DNA of 13,069 bases from an uncultured Eubacteriales bacterium. GTDB lineage: Bacteria > Bacillota > Clostridia > Lachnospirales > Anaerotignaceae. Below, piece by piece: positions 1-8,336 of the stretch (the stretch's first letter is position 1; every line of letters starts with the position of its first letter). Position numbers and translations under genes: made by a program. Under the pieces are notes generated by a model. It did not search any database and had not been told where the DNA came from. It saw only the letters and a list, made by a program, of their open reading frames with translations. The stretch is taken from assembly GCA_934256695.1 (NCBI GenBank), contig CAKQPE010000052.1:1-13069 (forward strand). Direction: 5' to 3'.

Positions 1-968
1 GTACAGAACTTGCAACAATGTCATTCGGACAGTCATTTAATACAAATACATTGCAGATTTTAGATGCAGTTGCGGCAGTTGTAAACGGCGGAAACCTTAT
101 GAGACCATATGTTGTATCACAGGTGGTTGACCCTAACGGTAAGGTTGTTAAGGAGACAAAGCCAAAGGTAATAAGAAAAGTTCTTTCCCAGTCGACTTCC
201 GATACTATGAGAAAAGACATGATAGCTACCGTTGAATACGGTACAGGTAAAAAAGCCAAAATAGAGGGATATACATTCGGCGGAAAGACAGGTACGGCAC
301 AGCAGGTACCGAGAAGTGAAGGAAAGTATACCGTATCTTTTGTAGGCTTTATACCTGCCGAAAACCCACAGTACATAGCAATTATACTTATCCACAAGCC
401 TGAGTCCTATGCAGACGGTGTTACAACAGTTGCACCTATGATGAAAGGACTTATGGAAAACATAATCAAGTATGCAGGCATTGAGCCAAGCTATACTGTA
501 GAAGGAACAAGCAGTGACAAGGCGGAAGAAAATATAACGGTTTCCGATTATACGGGCAGTACACTGTTTGATGTACTTGCAGACCTTGATGCAAATGGAC
601 TGACATATGAGGTTGTGGGCAACGGAAATTCTGTTGTAAATCAGGCACCTCACGGCGGAACACAGGTAAACACAGGTTCCAAAGTGCTTATATATGTTGA
701 AAAAGGTTCCGACGAAATCAGTACGGCAAACATAGTTGTGCCTGATGTTAAGGGGAAAACTTTTGAAGAAGCAAAGAAGGCCCTTGAGGCAGAGGGACTG
801 ACGGCAAAAGCCGAAGGAGACGAAGGCGGAGTTGTGCAGAAAACAAGCCCAAGCTACGGTGTTTCGGTAGAAAGCGGAAGCGAAGTAACCCTTACACTTG
901 TAAAATCCGATGATACGGCAGAGGACGAAAACCAAAACGGTGAACAGGTGGATGAAAACACTCAATAA
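1..968 (+). CDS. Class B penicillin-binding protein (PBP2B/FtsI-like), 3' part only, with two PASTA domains
   Basis: Transpeptidase that cross-links peptidoglycan stem peptides on the outer face of the membrane. The reading frame is open to the left edge: bases 3-17 encode TELAT ahead of the Met at 18, matching the VELAT that precedes the same MSFGQS block in the next gene. The true start and the catalytic SxxK and SxN motifs therefore lie upstream of the window. Visible here is the end of the transpeptidase domain with a canonical KTG triad at 285-293, in the context GGKTGTAQQ. Two PASTA domains follow, at about 535-711 and 735-906, then an acidic Asp/Glu/Asn/Gln-rich tail. Two PASTA domains in the PBP just before a SpoVD-like PBP is the arrangement of Bacillus PBP2B, so a role in septal synthesis is likely by analogy. 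The family is certain; assignment to PBP2B is inference. Confidence 0.9.
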   Translation, partial: TELATMSFGQSFNTNTLQILDAVAAVVNGGNLMRPYVVSQVVDPNGKVVKETKPKVIRKVLSQSTSDTMRKDMIATVEYGTGKKAKIEGYTFGGKTGTAQQVPRSEGKYTVSFVGFIPAENPQYIAIILIHKPESYADGVTTVAPMMKGLMENIIKYAGIEPSYTVEGTSSDKAEENITVSDYTGSTLFDVLADLDANGLTYEVVGNGNSVVNQAPHGGTQVNTGSKVLIYVEKGSDEISTANIVVPDVKGKTFEEAKKALEAEGLTAKAEGDEGGVVQKTSPSYGVSVESGSEVTLTLVKSDDTAEDENQNGEQVDENTQ

Positions 969-1018
969 AGTGGATAATCGCGAAAAATAAAATTACAAAT
1001 GTGAATAAAACATAAAAA

Positions 1019-1067
1019 ACAAACCGCTCCAATAAAATTTACAAAAGACTTTTTGGGGCGGATTTGT
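1019..1067 (+). promoter_or_regulatory. Hairpin that sequesters the ribosome-binding site of the second PBP gene
   Basis: Bases 1019-1030 (ACAAACCGCTCC) pair with 1055-1067 (GGGGCGGATTTGT). This gives twelve pairs with one G-U and one bulged A at 1062, enclosing a 24-base A/T-rich loop. The 3' arm contains the whole Shine-Dalgarno-like GGGGCGG (1055-1061), eight bases before the ATG at 1070. No T-tract follows, so it does not look like a terminator. The pairing is seen directly in the sequence; that it lowers or gates translation of the downstream PBP is inference. Confidence 0.55.
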
Positions 1068-1069
1068 AT

Positions 1070-3013
1070 ATGGAAAAGATTTCCGTAAGGATAAAGAAAA
1101 AGCTTGCGTTTTGTCTTGTTTTATCAATAATTATAGGAATATTTCTTACAGCAAGGGTTGCATACATAGAAATTTTTAAATCTGAATTTTTACAGCCTAA
1201 GGCATATGAGCAACAGTCCAGAGACAGGCTTATTTCGCCTGTAAGAGGAAGCATACTTGACCGAAACAACGTAGGCATTGCTGTAAGCAAGAGTGTATAT
1301 TCTGTAAGTGCAGTGCCTATACAGGTTAAGGAAAAGGAAAAGACGGCACAGTATCTGTCGGAGGTTCTTGATATTGAGTATGAAGAAATATTTGAAAAAA
1401 TTTCAAAAAAAGTCGCACTTGTAAGGCTTAAGTCAAAAATTGACGAAGAAACGGCACAGGAAATAAGAAACAGTGATTTGGAAGGCATAAACGTAGACGA
1501 GGACGTAAAGAGAATATACCCTTTTAAAAATCTTGCCGCACAGGTAATCGGGTTTTCCGGTAAGGATAATCAGGGTGTGACGGGGCTGGAAGCAAAGTAT
1601 GATTCATATCTTGCGGGAAAGGCAGGAAAAATACTTACCGTAACAGACTCTATGGGAAGAATAATAAGTGATGAGCAAAAAAGGATTGCACCCGAAAACG
1701 GTTATAATATAGTTACCACAATAGACGCCGCAGTGCAGAGATATGCACAGCAGACAATACAAAAGGCAGTTGAAGGCAAAGAAGCCAAAAGAGGCATAAT
1801 AACAGTCATTAATCCGCAAAATGGCGAAATTTATGCCATGGCGGAATATCCCACATTTGATTTAAATGAGCCTTTCAAAATAAACGATTCCTCGCTTGAA
1901 GCAATATGGGATACATTAAACAGCAAAGAAAAAAACGATGCTTTAAACAAGATGTGGAGAAACACGGCAATAAACGATACCTATGAGCCGGGAAGCACAT
2001 TTAAAATAATTACTTCATCGGCAGGACTGGAGGAAAAGGCAGTAAAAACAGACGATACATTTGTATGCAACGGGTATTATATTGCCGGAGACAGAAAAAT
2101 AAAATGTTGGCGGTATCCAAGAACTCATGGACATGAAACTTTTGTACAGGGAGTACAAAACAGCTGCAACCCTGTGTTTATGGCAGTTGCCCAAAGACTG
2201 GGAGCAGAAAAGTTTTATGAATATATGGTAAAATTCGGTTTTAAATCAAAAACAGGTGTTGACCTTCCCGGTGAAGCAGTGGGAATTATACACAAGCTGG
2301 AAAACATAGGCCCTGTAGAGCTTGCCACAATGTCCTTCGGGCAGTCATTTCAGATAACACCTTTGCAGCTTCTTCGTGCCGCATCTGCCATAGTAAACGG
2401 CGGAAGGCTTGTTACTCCTCATTTCGCAAAATATGTTACAGATGAAAAAGGAACAGTTATAAAAGAGTTTGAATATAATTTATCCCAACAGGTAATCTCA
2501 AAGGAAACTTCGGATACAATGAGAGTTATACTTGAAAGCGTTGTATCGGAAGGAACCGGAAACAAAGCATATATCCCCGGCTACAGAATAGGCGGAAAAA
2601 CGGCAACAAGCGAAAAACTTCCGAGAAGAAGCGGAAAATATATTGCGTCTTTTATGAGCTTTGCTCCTGCCGATAATCCGCAGGTAATGGCAATAGTACT
2701 TATAGATGAACCGAAAGGCGTTTATTACGGAGGAACGGTTGCCGGCCCTGTAATGAAGGAACTTATGGGAAACATTCTGCCTTATTTCGGTATAGAGCCT
2801 GTGTATAACGAAAAAGAACAGGAAATGGAAGAAACAAAAAAGGTTGTTGTTCCCGATTTAATAGGTCTTGAAACGGAAGAAGCAAAAAAGATACTTAAAG
2901 AAAACGAACTTGAATACCTTATAAGCGGTGAAGGGAAAATTATTAGAGAACAGTTTCCGTCAAAGGGTATGAAAGTTAATATAAAAAGCAGTATAATAAT
3001 AACAACGGAATAA
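1070..3013 (+). CDS. spoVD: Class B penicillin-binding protein, SpoVD-like, one PASTA domain, KTA in place of KTG
   Basis: Peptidoglycan D,D-transpeptidase of 647 residues. A TTG lies in frame at 1064, but it is only two bases from the GGGGCGG ribosome-binding site; the ATG at 1070 is eight bases away and is preferred. A single N-terminal membrane segment spans about residues 10-34. It is followed by the PBP dimerisation/pedestal domain, starting with the RGSILDRN motif, and the transpeptidase domain. Active-site motifs are STFK with Ser309, SCN at 365-367, and KTA at 510-512 where the family normally has KTG. One PASTA domain sits at the C-terminus, from about residue 591. B. subtilis SpoVD also has one PASTA domain and lies between pbpB and murE, which supports the name. 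SpoVD acts with SpoVE in spore cortex synthesis; whether this organism sporulates cannot be told here. A second vegetative FtsI is the alternative. Confidence 0.88.
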   Translation: MEKISVRIKKKLAFCLVLSIIIGIFLTARVAYIEIFKSEFLQPKAYEQQSRDRLISPVRGSILDRNNVGIAVSKSVYSVSAVPIQVKEKEKTAQYLSEVLDIEYEEIFEKISKKVALVRLKSKIDEETAQEIRNSDLEGINVDEDVKRIYPFKNLAAQVIGFSGKDNQGVTGLEAKYDSYLAGKAGKILTVTDSMGRIISDEQKRIAPENGYNIVTTIDAAVQRYAQQTIQKAVEGKEAKRGIITVINPQNGEIYAMAEYPTFDLNEPFKINDSSLEAIWDTLNSKEKNDALNKMWRNTAINDTYEPGSTFKIITSSAGLEEKAVKTDDTFVCNGYYIAGDRKIKCWRYPRTHGHETFVQGVQNSCNPVFMAVAQRLGAEKFYEYMVKFGFKSKTGVDLPGEAVGIIHKLENIGPVELATMSFGQSFQITPLQLLRAASAIVNGGRLVTPHFAKYVTDEKGTVIKEFEYNLSQQVISKETSDTMRVILESVVSEGTGNKAYIPGYRIGGKTATSEKLPRRSGKYIASFMSFAPADNPQVMAIVLIDEPKGVYYGGTVAGPVMKELMGNILPYFGIEPVYNEKEQEMEETKKVVVPDLIGLETEEAKKILKENELEYLISGEGKIIREQFPSKGMKVNIKSSIIITTE

Positions 3014-3023
3014 AAATTAAAAA

Positions 3024-3054
3024 ATTTGGCATAAGATGTTGTATTGTGCCGAAT
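3024..3054 (+). other. Imperfect hairpin between the spoVD-like gene and murE
   Basis: Bases 3024-3034 pair with 3044-3054 (eleven pairs, two of them G-U) around a nine-base loop. The stem core is TTTGGCA against TGCCGAA. It starts eleven bases after the stop of the PBP gene and ends 42 bases before the murE ribosome-binding site. No T-run follows, so it is not a convincing intrinsic terminator. It could be an mRNA processing or stability element, or chance. Confidence 0.3.
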
Positions 3055-3110
3055 ATTGATGTACTATTTGTTGTTGGAAAAATTTATCCGATTTTAAGGA
3101 GGCAGAATTG

Positions 3111-4565
3111 ATGAAGCTTAATGAATTGCTTAAAAATGAAAAGTATGAGGTTTTATCAGGAAACGAAGATATTGAAATAACATCGGTTGAGTATGATTCA
3201 AGAAAGGTTAAGGAAGGGTCTGTTTTTGTATGCATAACAGGCTTTAAAACCGATGGACATAAATTTATAGACTCTGCGGTTAAAAACGGAGCAAAAGCCG
3301 TTGTTGTTCAGAAAGAATGTGAAGTGCCGGAAGGCATTGTTTGTGTAAAGACGGAAAACACAAGACATACCCTTGCACATATGGCGGCACAGTATTACGG
3401 AAATCCTGCAAAAAAAATGCGTATTATAGGCGTAACGGGAACAAACGGAAAAACAACAACAACATATCTTATAAAAAGCATACTTGAAACAGTTGGAAGA
3501 AAAACAGGTATTATAGGTACAATACAAAACTGCATAGGTGACAGAGTTATCCATGCAGACAGAACAACACCCGAAAGTCTTGAACTCCACGAACTTTTTA
3601 AGGAAATGTACGATGAAAAAGTAGACGATGTAATAATGGAGGTTTCATCTCATTCCCTTGACCTTCACAGAGTTGATGAGTGCAATTTTGAGATAGGAAT
3701 GTTTACTAACCTTACGGAAGACCATCTTGATTATCACAAGACAATGGAAAACTACCGTGATGCAAAGGCAATACTTTTTACAATGTGCAAAAAAGCCGTT
3801 ATAAACATAGATGATCCTTACGGTGATTACATGGTATCAAAGGCTGTTGGAGAGGTTATTAAAACAGGCATAGAAAACAAAAATGCCGATATGAATGCCG
3901 TAAACCTTGTTATGCACCCTAACGGAGTTGAGTTCGATATTGAATACAAAGGCGAAAAGCACCATGTGGAATATCATGTGCCGGGAAAATTCAGTGTATA
4001 CAATGCCCTTGGTGCAATAGCGGCAGGTGTTCTTCTCGGTGTGCCTATGGATAACATATTACAGGGAATAAAGACTGTAAAAGGCGTTAAAGGACGTTTT
4101 GAGCCTATTAAGACATATAACGGCATAACTGCCATAGTTGACTATTCACACACGCCTGACAGCCTTGAGAATATGTTAAACACAGCAAGAGAGTTTGTTA
4201 AGGGAAGAATAATAACCGTTTTCGGCTGCGGCGGTGACAGGGATAAACTTAAAAGACCTATTATGGGTGAAATAGCCGGCAGACTTTCCGATTACTGCAT
4301 AATAACAAGCGATAACCCGAGAACGGAAGACCCACAGACAATTCTTGACGAGATTGAACCGGGAACGGCACAGACAGGCTGCAAATATGAAAAAATACCG
4401 GACAGACGAGAGGCTATTTTCAGAGCAATAAAGATTGCAGAGCCAAACGATTTTGTTGCCGTAGCGGGAAAGGGCCACGAGGACTACCAGATATTTGCAG
4501 ACAGAACAATACATTTTGACGATGCAGAGGTTATTTTAGACGCCTTTAAGGAGATAGAAAAATGA
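3111..4565 (+). CDS. murE: UDP-MurNAc-tripeptide synthetase MurE (meso-diaminopimelate-adding)
   Basis: Cytoplasmic Mur ligase, 484 residues, that adds the third stem-peptide residue to UDP-MurNAc-L-Ala-D-Glu using ATP. The ATG at 3111 follows AAGGAGG (3096-3102) with an eight-base gap, so the in-frame TTG at 3108 is not needed. The N-terminal UDP-binding domain is followed by the ATPase domain with P-loop GVTGTNGKTTTT at residues 107-118 (Lys114). EVSSHSLDLHRV and NLTEDHLDYH follow, with Lys219 in the position of the carbamylated lysine. The C-terminal domain contains DNPR at residues 401-404, the motif linked to meso-DAP rather than L-Lys as substrate. The gene overlaps murF by four bases (ATGA), pointing to coupled translation. 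Length is normal for the family. Confidence 0.96.
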   Translation: MKLNELLKNEKYEVLSGNEDIEITSVEYDSRKVKEGSVFVCITGFKTDGHKFIDSAVKNGAKAVVVQKECEVPEGIVCVKTENTRHTLAHMAAQYYGNPAKKMRIIGVTGTNGKTTTTYLIKSILETVGRKTGIIGTIQNCIGDRVIHADRTTPESLELHELFKEMYDEKVDDVIMEVSSHSLDLHRVDECNFEIGMFTNLTEDHLDYHKTMENYRDAKAILFTMCKKAVINIDDPYGDYMVSKAVGEVIKTGIENKNADMNAVNLVMHPNGVEFDIEYKGEKHHVEYHVPGKFSVYNALGAIAAGVLLGVPMDNILQGIKTVKGVKGRFEPIKTYNGITAIVDYSHTPDSLENMLNTAREFVKGRIITVFGCGGDRDKLKRPIMGEIAGRLSDYCIITSDNPRTEDPQTILDEIEPGTAQTGCKYEKIPDRREAIFRAIKIAEPNDFVAVAGKGHEDYQIFADRTIHFDDAEVILDAFKEIEK

Positions 4566-5929
4566 AAGCCATGAACATAGGAGAAGTATGTACTGCCGTA
4601 GGAGGAAGTATTTTAGGCGGCAGTAAAGAAGAAGTTATAACTTCAATTACAACAGACTCAAGAAAAATAGAAAAAGGCTGTCTTTTTATTCCGCTGGCAG
4701 GAGAAAGATTTGACGGACACGATTTTATAAATCAGGCATTTGAAAAAGGTGCCGTATGCTGTCTTTCACACAAGGATATTGAAACAAAGGGAACAATAAT
4801 AAAAATTAAAGACACAAGAAAGGCACTTTTGGATTTGGCTTACTATTACAGAGGACTTTTTGACATAAAGGTATGTGCCATAACAGGTTCTGTGGGAAAG
4901 ACAACAACAAAGGATATGATTTATTCCGTTTTAAGCCGGAAATACAATACACTTAAAACACAGGGAAATTTCAACAACGACATAGGTCTGCCCCTTACAA
5001 TATTCAATCTTGAAGAAAGCCATGAGGCCGCTGTTTTTGAAATGGGAATGAATAATTTCGGAGAGCTTAGCAGACTTACGGCAGTAGGCAGACCTGATGT
5101 TGCCGTAATAACAAACGTAGGTGTATCCCACATAGAAAACCTCGGAAGCAGAGAAGGAATACTGAAGGCAAAGTGCGAAATATTTGAAGGTCTTAAAAAA
5201 GACGGAACGGCAGTGCTTAATGCCGACAACGATATGCTTTCAACATTAAAAGGCAAAGAAAAATTTAATACAATATGGTTCGGGATAGAGGACAAAAGCG
5301 GCTTTTATGCCGAAAATATCGAAGAAAACGGTATTGAAGGCGTAAAATGCACTATCCATGCGGGAGAAGACGTTTTTGACGTAAATATCTCAATGCCGGG
5401 CGGTCATATGGTGCTTAATGCCCTTGCGGCAGCGGCAGTAGGAAAAACTTTCGGTCTAAACAAAGACGAAATTAAAAAAGGCATAGAAAGTTTTTTGCCT
5501 ACGGGAATGAGAATGGAAATATCAAAGATTCCTTTCGGACTTACACTTATAAATGATGCATACAATGCAAACCCTGTTTCCACAAAGGCGGCAATAGACG
5601 TACTGGCAAAGTGCCAAGGAACAACAACAGCTGTTTTGGGAGATATGTTTGAGCTGGGAGAATACGGCCCGTCACTTCATTACGAGGTTGGAGAATATGC
5701 GGTACAAAAGGGCATAGACAACATTGTCTGCATAGGCGGAATTTCCGAAAATATGTTTAAAGGTGCTTCAAAAAATAAAAAAGACGGTGTTTATTATTAT
5801 AAATCCCTTGATGATTTTTTTGAAAACGGAATTAAAAACATACTTATAAAGGACAGCACTGTGCTTATAAAAGCTTCGCACAGTATGCAGTTTGAAAAAA
5901 TTGCCGAAAAATTACAAGGGGTGAAATAA
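4562..5929 (+). CDS. murF: UDP-MurNAc-tripeptide:D-Ala-D-Ala ligase MurF
   Basis: Cytoplasmic ATP-dependent ligase of 455 residues that adds the D-Ala-D-Ala dipeptide, completing the UDP-MurNAc-pentapeptide. The start ATG overlaps the murE stop, and AAGGAG at 4548-4553 inside murE gives a good ribosome-binding site eight bases upstream. Motifs seen are the Mur N-terminal SITTDSRKIEKG block, the P-loop AITGSVGKTTTKD with Lys113, QGNFNNDIGLPLT just after it, the EMGMNNFGE block, and NDAYNANPVS at residues 331-340 in the C-terminal domain. These distinguish MurF from MurC, MurD and MurE. Its 3' end contains the mraY ribosome-binding site. Confidence 0.96.
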   Translation: MKAMNIGEVCTAVGGSILGGSKEEVITSITTDSRKIEKGCLFIPLAGERFDGHDFINQAFEKGAVCCLSHKDIETKGTIIKIKDTRKALLDLAYYYRGLFDIKVCAITGSVGKTTTKDMIYSVLSRKYNTLKTQGNFNNDIGLPLTIFNLEESHEAAVFEMGMNNFGELSRLTAVGRPDVAVITNVGVSHIENLGSREGILKAKCEIFEGLKKDGTAVLNADNDMLSTLKGKEKFNTIWFGIEDKSGFYAENIEENGIEGVKCTIHAGEDVFDVNISMPGGHMVLNALAAAAVGKTFGLNKDEIKKGIESFLPTGMRMEISKIPFGLTLINDAYNANPVSTKAAIDVLAKCQGTTTAVLGDMFELGEYGPSLHYEVGEYAVQKGIDNIVCIGGISENMFKGASKNKKDGVYYYKSLDDFFENGIKNILIKDSTVLIKASHSMQFEKIAEKLQGVK

Positions 5930-5932
5930 AAA

Positions 5933-6907
5933 ATGGAACTTATGAAATGTTCTGTATATGCGGTAATAATAGCATTTATAGCGGGGATTATTATGTGTCC
6001 GGCACTTATACCGGTTCTGCACAGACTTAAATACGGTCAGACGGAAAGAGATGACGGGCCACAGAGTCATTTGAAAAAAAGCGGTACACCTACAATGGGT
6101 GGTATAGCCATACTTGCGGCACTGCTTGTTTCAAGTCTGTTTTTCATAAGGGAAAACAATGACGGTCTTGTAGTGCTTGTTGTTACGGTGGCTTTTGGTA
6201 TAATAGGTTTTATAGACGACTATATAAAGGTTGTAAAGAAACGTTCGTTGGGGCTTAGGGCATACCAGAAAATAGTTTTACAGTTTATTGTATTCGTTTT
6301 CTTTGCGTTATATATCCATAAAACGGGAGTAGGCACAAAAATATATATTCCTTTTATGAACGGGTATATGATTGATTTAAAGGTTATTTACTGGCCGTTT
6401 ATGTTTTTTGTGCTTCTTGGTACGGTAAACGGAGTAAACCTTACAGACGGTCTTGACGGACTGGCAGGGGGAGTAACAATGATAGTTGCCGCATTCTTCC
6501 TTGTGGAAGCATGGGCAATGAAAAACGGAATCTCAATGATTTCCGGTGCCGTAATAGGTGCATTATTTGCGTTCCTTATATTTAATGCATATCCTGCAAA
6601 GGTATTCATGGGTGATACAGGTTCTCTTGCACTGGGCGGATTTGTTGCGGCAGCGGCACTGCTTTTGAAAATGCCTATATTTATTGTTATAGTAGGTCTT
6701 ATTTATCTTTGCGAGTCAATATCGGTAATAATACAGGTGCTTTACTTTAAAGCAACAGGCGGAAAGAGATTTTTCAAAATGGCTCCTATACATCACCATT
6801 TTGAGCTTTGCGGCTGGAGTGAGACAAAGATAGTTTTTGTATTTTATATAATAACGGCACTTATGTGTCTTATAGGATTTTTGGGAAGCACATTTATATT
6901 TGTATAA
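5933..6907 (+). CDS. mraY: Phospho-MurNAc-pentapeptide translocase MraY
   Basis: Polytopic membrane enzyme, 324 residues, that transfers phospho-MurNAc-pentapeptide from UDP to undecaprenyl phosphate, making lipid I. Family motifs appear in order: DDGPQSHLKKSGTPTMGG near the N-terminus, FIDDYIK with Asp95-Asp96, NLTDGLDGLAGG with Asp172 and Asp175, FMGDTGSLALGG with Asp228, and the HHHFE motif with His287-289. Many hydrophobic segments fit the usual ten-helix fold. The ATG at 5933 lies three bases after the murF stop. AAGGGGTG (5916-5923) at the end of murF is the ribosome-binding site, nine bases upstream. Length is typical of Gram-positive MraY. Confidence 0.97.
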   Translation: MELMKCSVYAVIIAFIAGIIMCPALIPVLHRLKYGQTERDDGPQSHLKKSGTPTMGGIAILAALLVSSLFFIRENNDGLVVLVVTVAFGIIGFIDDYIKVVKKRSLGLRAYQKIVLQFIVFVFFALYIHKTGVGTKIYIPFMNGYMIDLKVIYWPFMFFVLLGTVNGVNLTDGLDGLAGGVTMIVAAFFLVEAWAMKNGISMISGAVIGALFAFLIFNAYPAKVFMGDTGSLALGGFVAAAALLLKMPIFIVIVGLIYLCESISVIIQVLYFKATGGKRFFKMAPIHHHFELCGWSETKIVFVFYIITALMCLIGFLGSTFIFV

Positions 6908-6946
6908 TAAAAAACTGTTTCAGATTAACGGAAGGAAGTTTTAAAA

Positions 6947-8296
6947 ATGGAATTTAAAGGCAAAAAGGCACTTGTCTGCGGTATGGCAAAAAGCGGAATA
7001 TCCGCAGCGGAACTTTTAAATAAGCTTGGAAGCAAAGTTGTTCTTCAGGATTTGAAAAAGAGAGAAGAACTGGGGGACATAGAATATATAGAAAAACAGG
7101 GGATAGAGCTTTATCTTGGCAAAAATCCCGACGAAACAGTTGAGAACTTTGATTTTGTTGTTTTAAGTCCGGGAATACCGTGTGACCTTCCTTTTATAGA
7201 AAAGGCAAGGGAAAAGAATATTCCCGTAATAAGTGAGGTTGAGCTTTCCTACAGACTTACTCCTTGCCCTATAGCGGCTATAACGGGAACAAACGGAAAG
7301 ACAACAACAACAACTCTTGCGGGGAAAATGTTCAAGGAAAAATATCCGAATACTGCCGTAGTCGGAAATATCGGTGTGCCATACTCCGGAGAGGTTATGA
7401 GGCTTAAAAAAGATGATTATGTTGTTGCGGAAATAAGCAGTTTCCAGATGGAGACGGCAGTTGATTTTCACCCTCATATAAGTGCTGTATTGAATATTAC
7501 TCCCGACCACTTGAACAGGCATAAAACACTTGAAAACTACATAAGTATGAAGGAAAGGGTTTTTGCAAAACAGGACGAAAACGATTTCTGCATACTTAAC
7601 TATGAGGACGAGTGCACAAGAAAAATGGCAGACAAGACAAAGGCAGAGGTTTTCTTCTTCTCAAGCGGAAGAAAGCTTGACAAAGGCATTTATCTTGACG
7701 GAAAAGATATAATAATAAAGTGGCACGGTATAGACGAAAAACTTATATCAACAGACGAGCTTAAAATTTTGGGTGTTCATAACTACGAGAACGTAATGGC
7801 GGCTTCCGCAATAGCAATCTGCGGCGGAGTTGAAACAAAAGACATAGTAAAGGTTCTTAAAAGCTTTACAGGTGTTGAACACAGAATTGAGTTTGTTAAA
7901 ACAGTTGACGGTGTGGATTACTACAACGACTCAAAGGGAACAAACACAGATGCTGCAATAAGAGGCATAATGGCTATGGTTAAGCCTTGTGTACTTATAG
8001 GCGGCGGATACGATAAAGGCTCTGAATATGATGACTGGGTTGAAAAATTCGACGGCAGGGTAAAGAAACTTGTCCTTATAGGCGTTACGGCAAAGAAAAT
8101 AGCTCAGTGCTGTGACAAGCATAATTTCAAGGACTATTGTTTTGCCGAAACTTTTGAAGAAGCGGTTGATATATGCAGAAAAACAGCCGAAAGCGGTGAC
8201 TGTGTCCTTCTTTCACCTGCCTGTGCAAGCTGGGATATGTTCAAAAGCTATGAACAGAGGGGCGAAATATTCAAAGACATTGTAAGAAGTTTTTGA
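6947..8296 (+). CDS. murD: UDP-MurNAc-L-Ala:D-glutamate ligase MurD
   Basis: Cytoplasmic Mur ligase, 449 residues, that adds D-glutamate to UDP-MurNAc-L-Ala. The N-terminal Rossmann-like domain begins with ALVCGMAKSGISA and contains VVLSPGIP. The ATPase domain has the P-loop AITGTNGKTTTTT (Lys118), EISSFQME, ITPDHLNRH and Lys202 at the likely carbamylated position. The C-terminal domain has the MurD signature NDSKGTN from residue 327 and SPACASWDMF near the end. The ATG at 6947 is eight bases after GAAGGAAG (6931-6938). The 39-base gap after mraY holds no visible terminator, so the gene is probably in the same transcript. Confidence 0.96.
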   Translation: MEFKGKKALVCGMAKSGISAAELLNKLGSKVVLQDLKKREELGDIEYIEKQGIELYLGKNPDETVENFDFVVLSPGIPCDLPFIEKAREKNIPVISEVELSYRLTPCPIAAITGTNGKTTTTTLAGKMFKEKYPNTAVVGNIGVPYSGEVMRLKKDDYVVAEISSFQMETAVDFHPHISAVLNITPDHLNRHKTLENYISMKERVFAKQDENDFCILNYEDECTRKMADKTKAEVFFFSSGRKLDKGIYLDGKDIIIKWHGIDEKLISTDELKILGVHNYENVMAASAIAICGGVETKDIVKVLKSFTGVEHRIEFVKTVDGVDYYNDSKGTNTDAAIRGIMAMVKPCVLIGGGYDKGSEYDDWVEKFDGRVKKLVLIGVTAKKIAQCCDKHNFKDYCFAETFEEAVDICRKTAESGDCVLLSPACASWDMFKSYEQRGEIFKDIVRSF

Positions 8297-8321
8297 TAAG
8301 TTTTTTGATTAATAAATTAAC

Positions 8322-8329
8322 GGGGGAAG
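8322..8329 (+). promoter_or_regulatory. Ribosome-binding site that fixes the TTG start of ftsW
   Basis: GGGGGAAG lies seven bases before the TTG at 8337. The next in-frame ATG is residue 47, inside the first membrane segment, so this site decides in favour of the TTG. Confidence 0.7.
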
Positions 8330-8336
8330 TGCAGAT

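Noticed and set aside
117..965. Long open frame of 282 codons on the minus strand opposite the first PBP
   Set aside because: It is Cys- and Tyr-rich, has no recognisable domain or ribosome-binding site, and mirrors a clearly coding PASTA-PBP frame. The same holds for the other antisense frames across the window.
985..1018. Possible sporulation sigma-E promoter before the spoVD-like gene (CATAAAAA as -10)
   Set aside because: No convincing -35 element lies at the right distance, and A-rich sequence gives such matches by chance.
1064..1066. TTG as start of the second PBP
   Set aside because: It lies two bases from the ribosome-binding site; the ATG at 1070 has normal spacing.
3108..3110. TTG as start of murE
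   Set aside because: The ATG directly after it is eight bases from AAGGAGG and is the better start.
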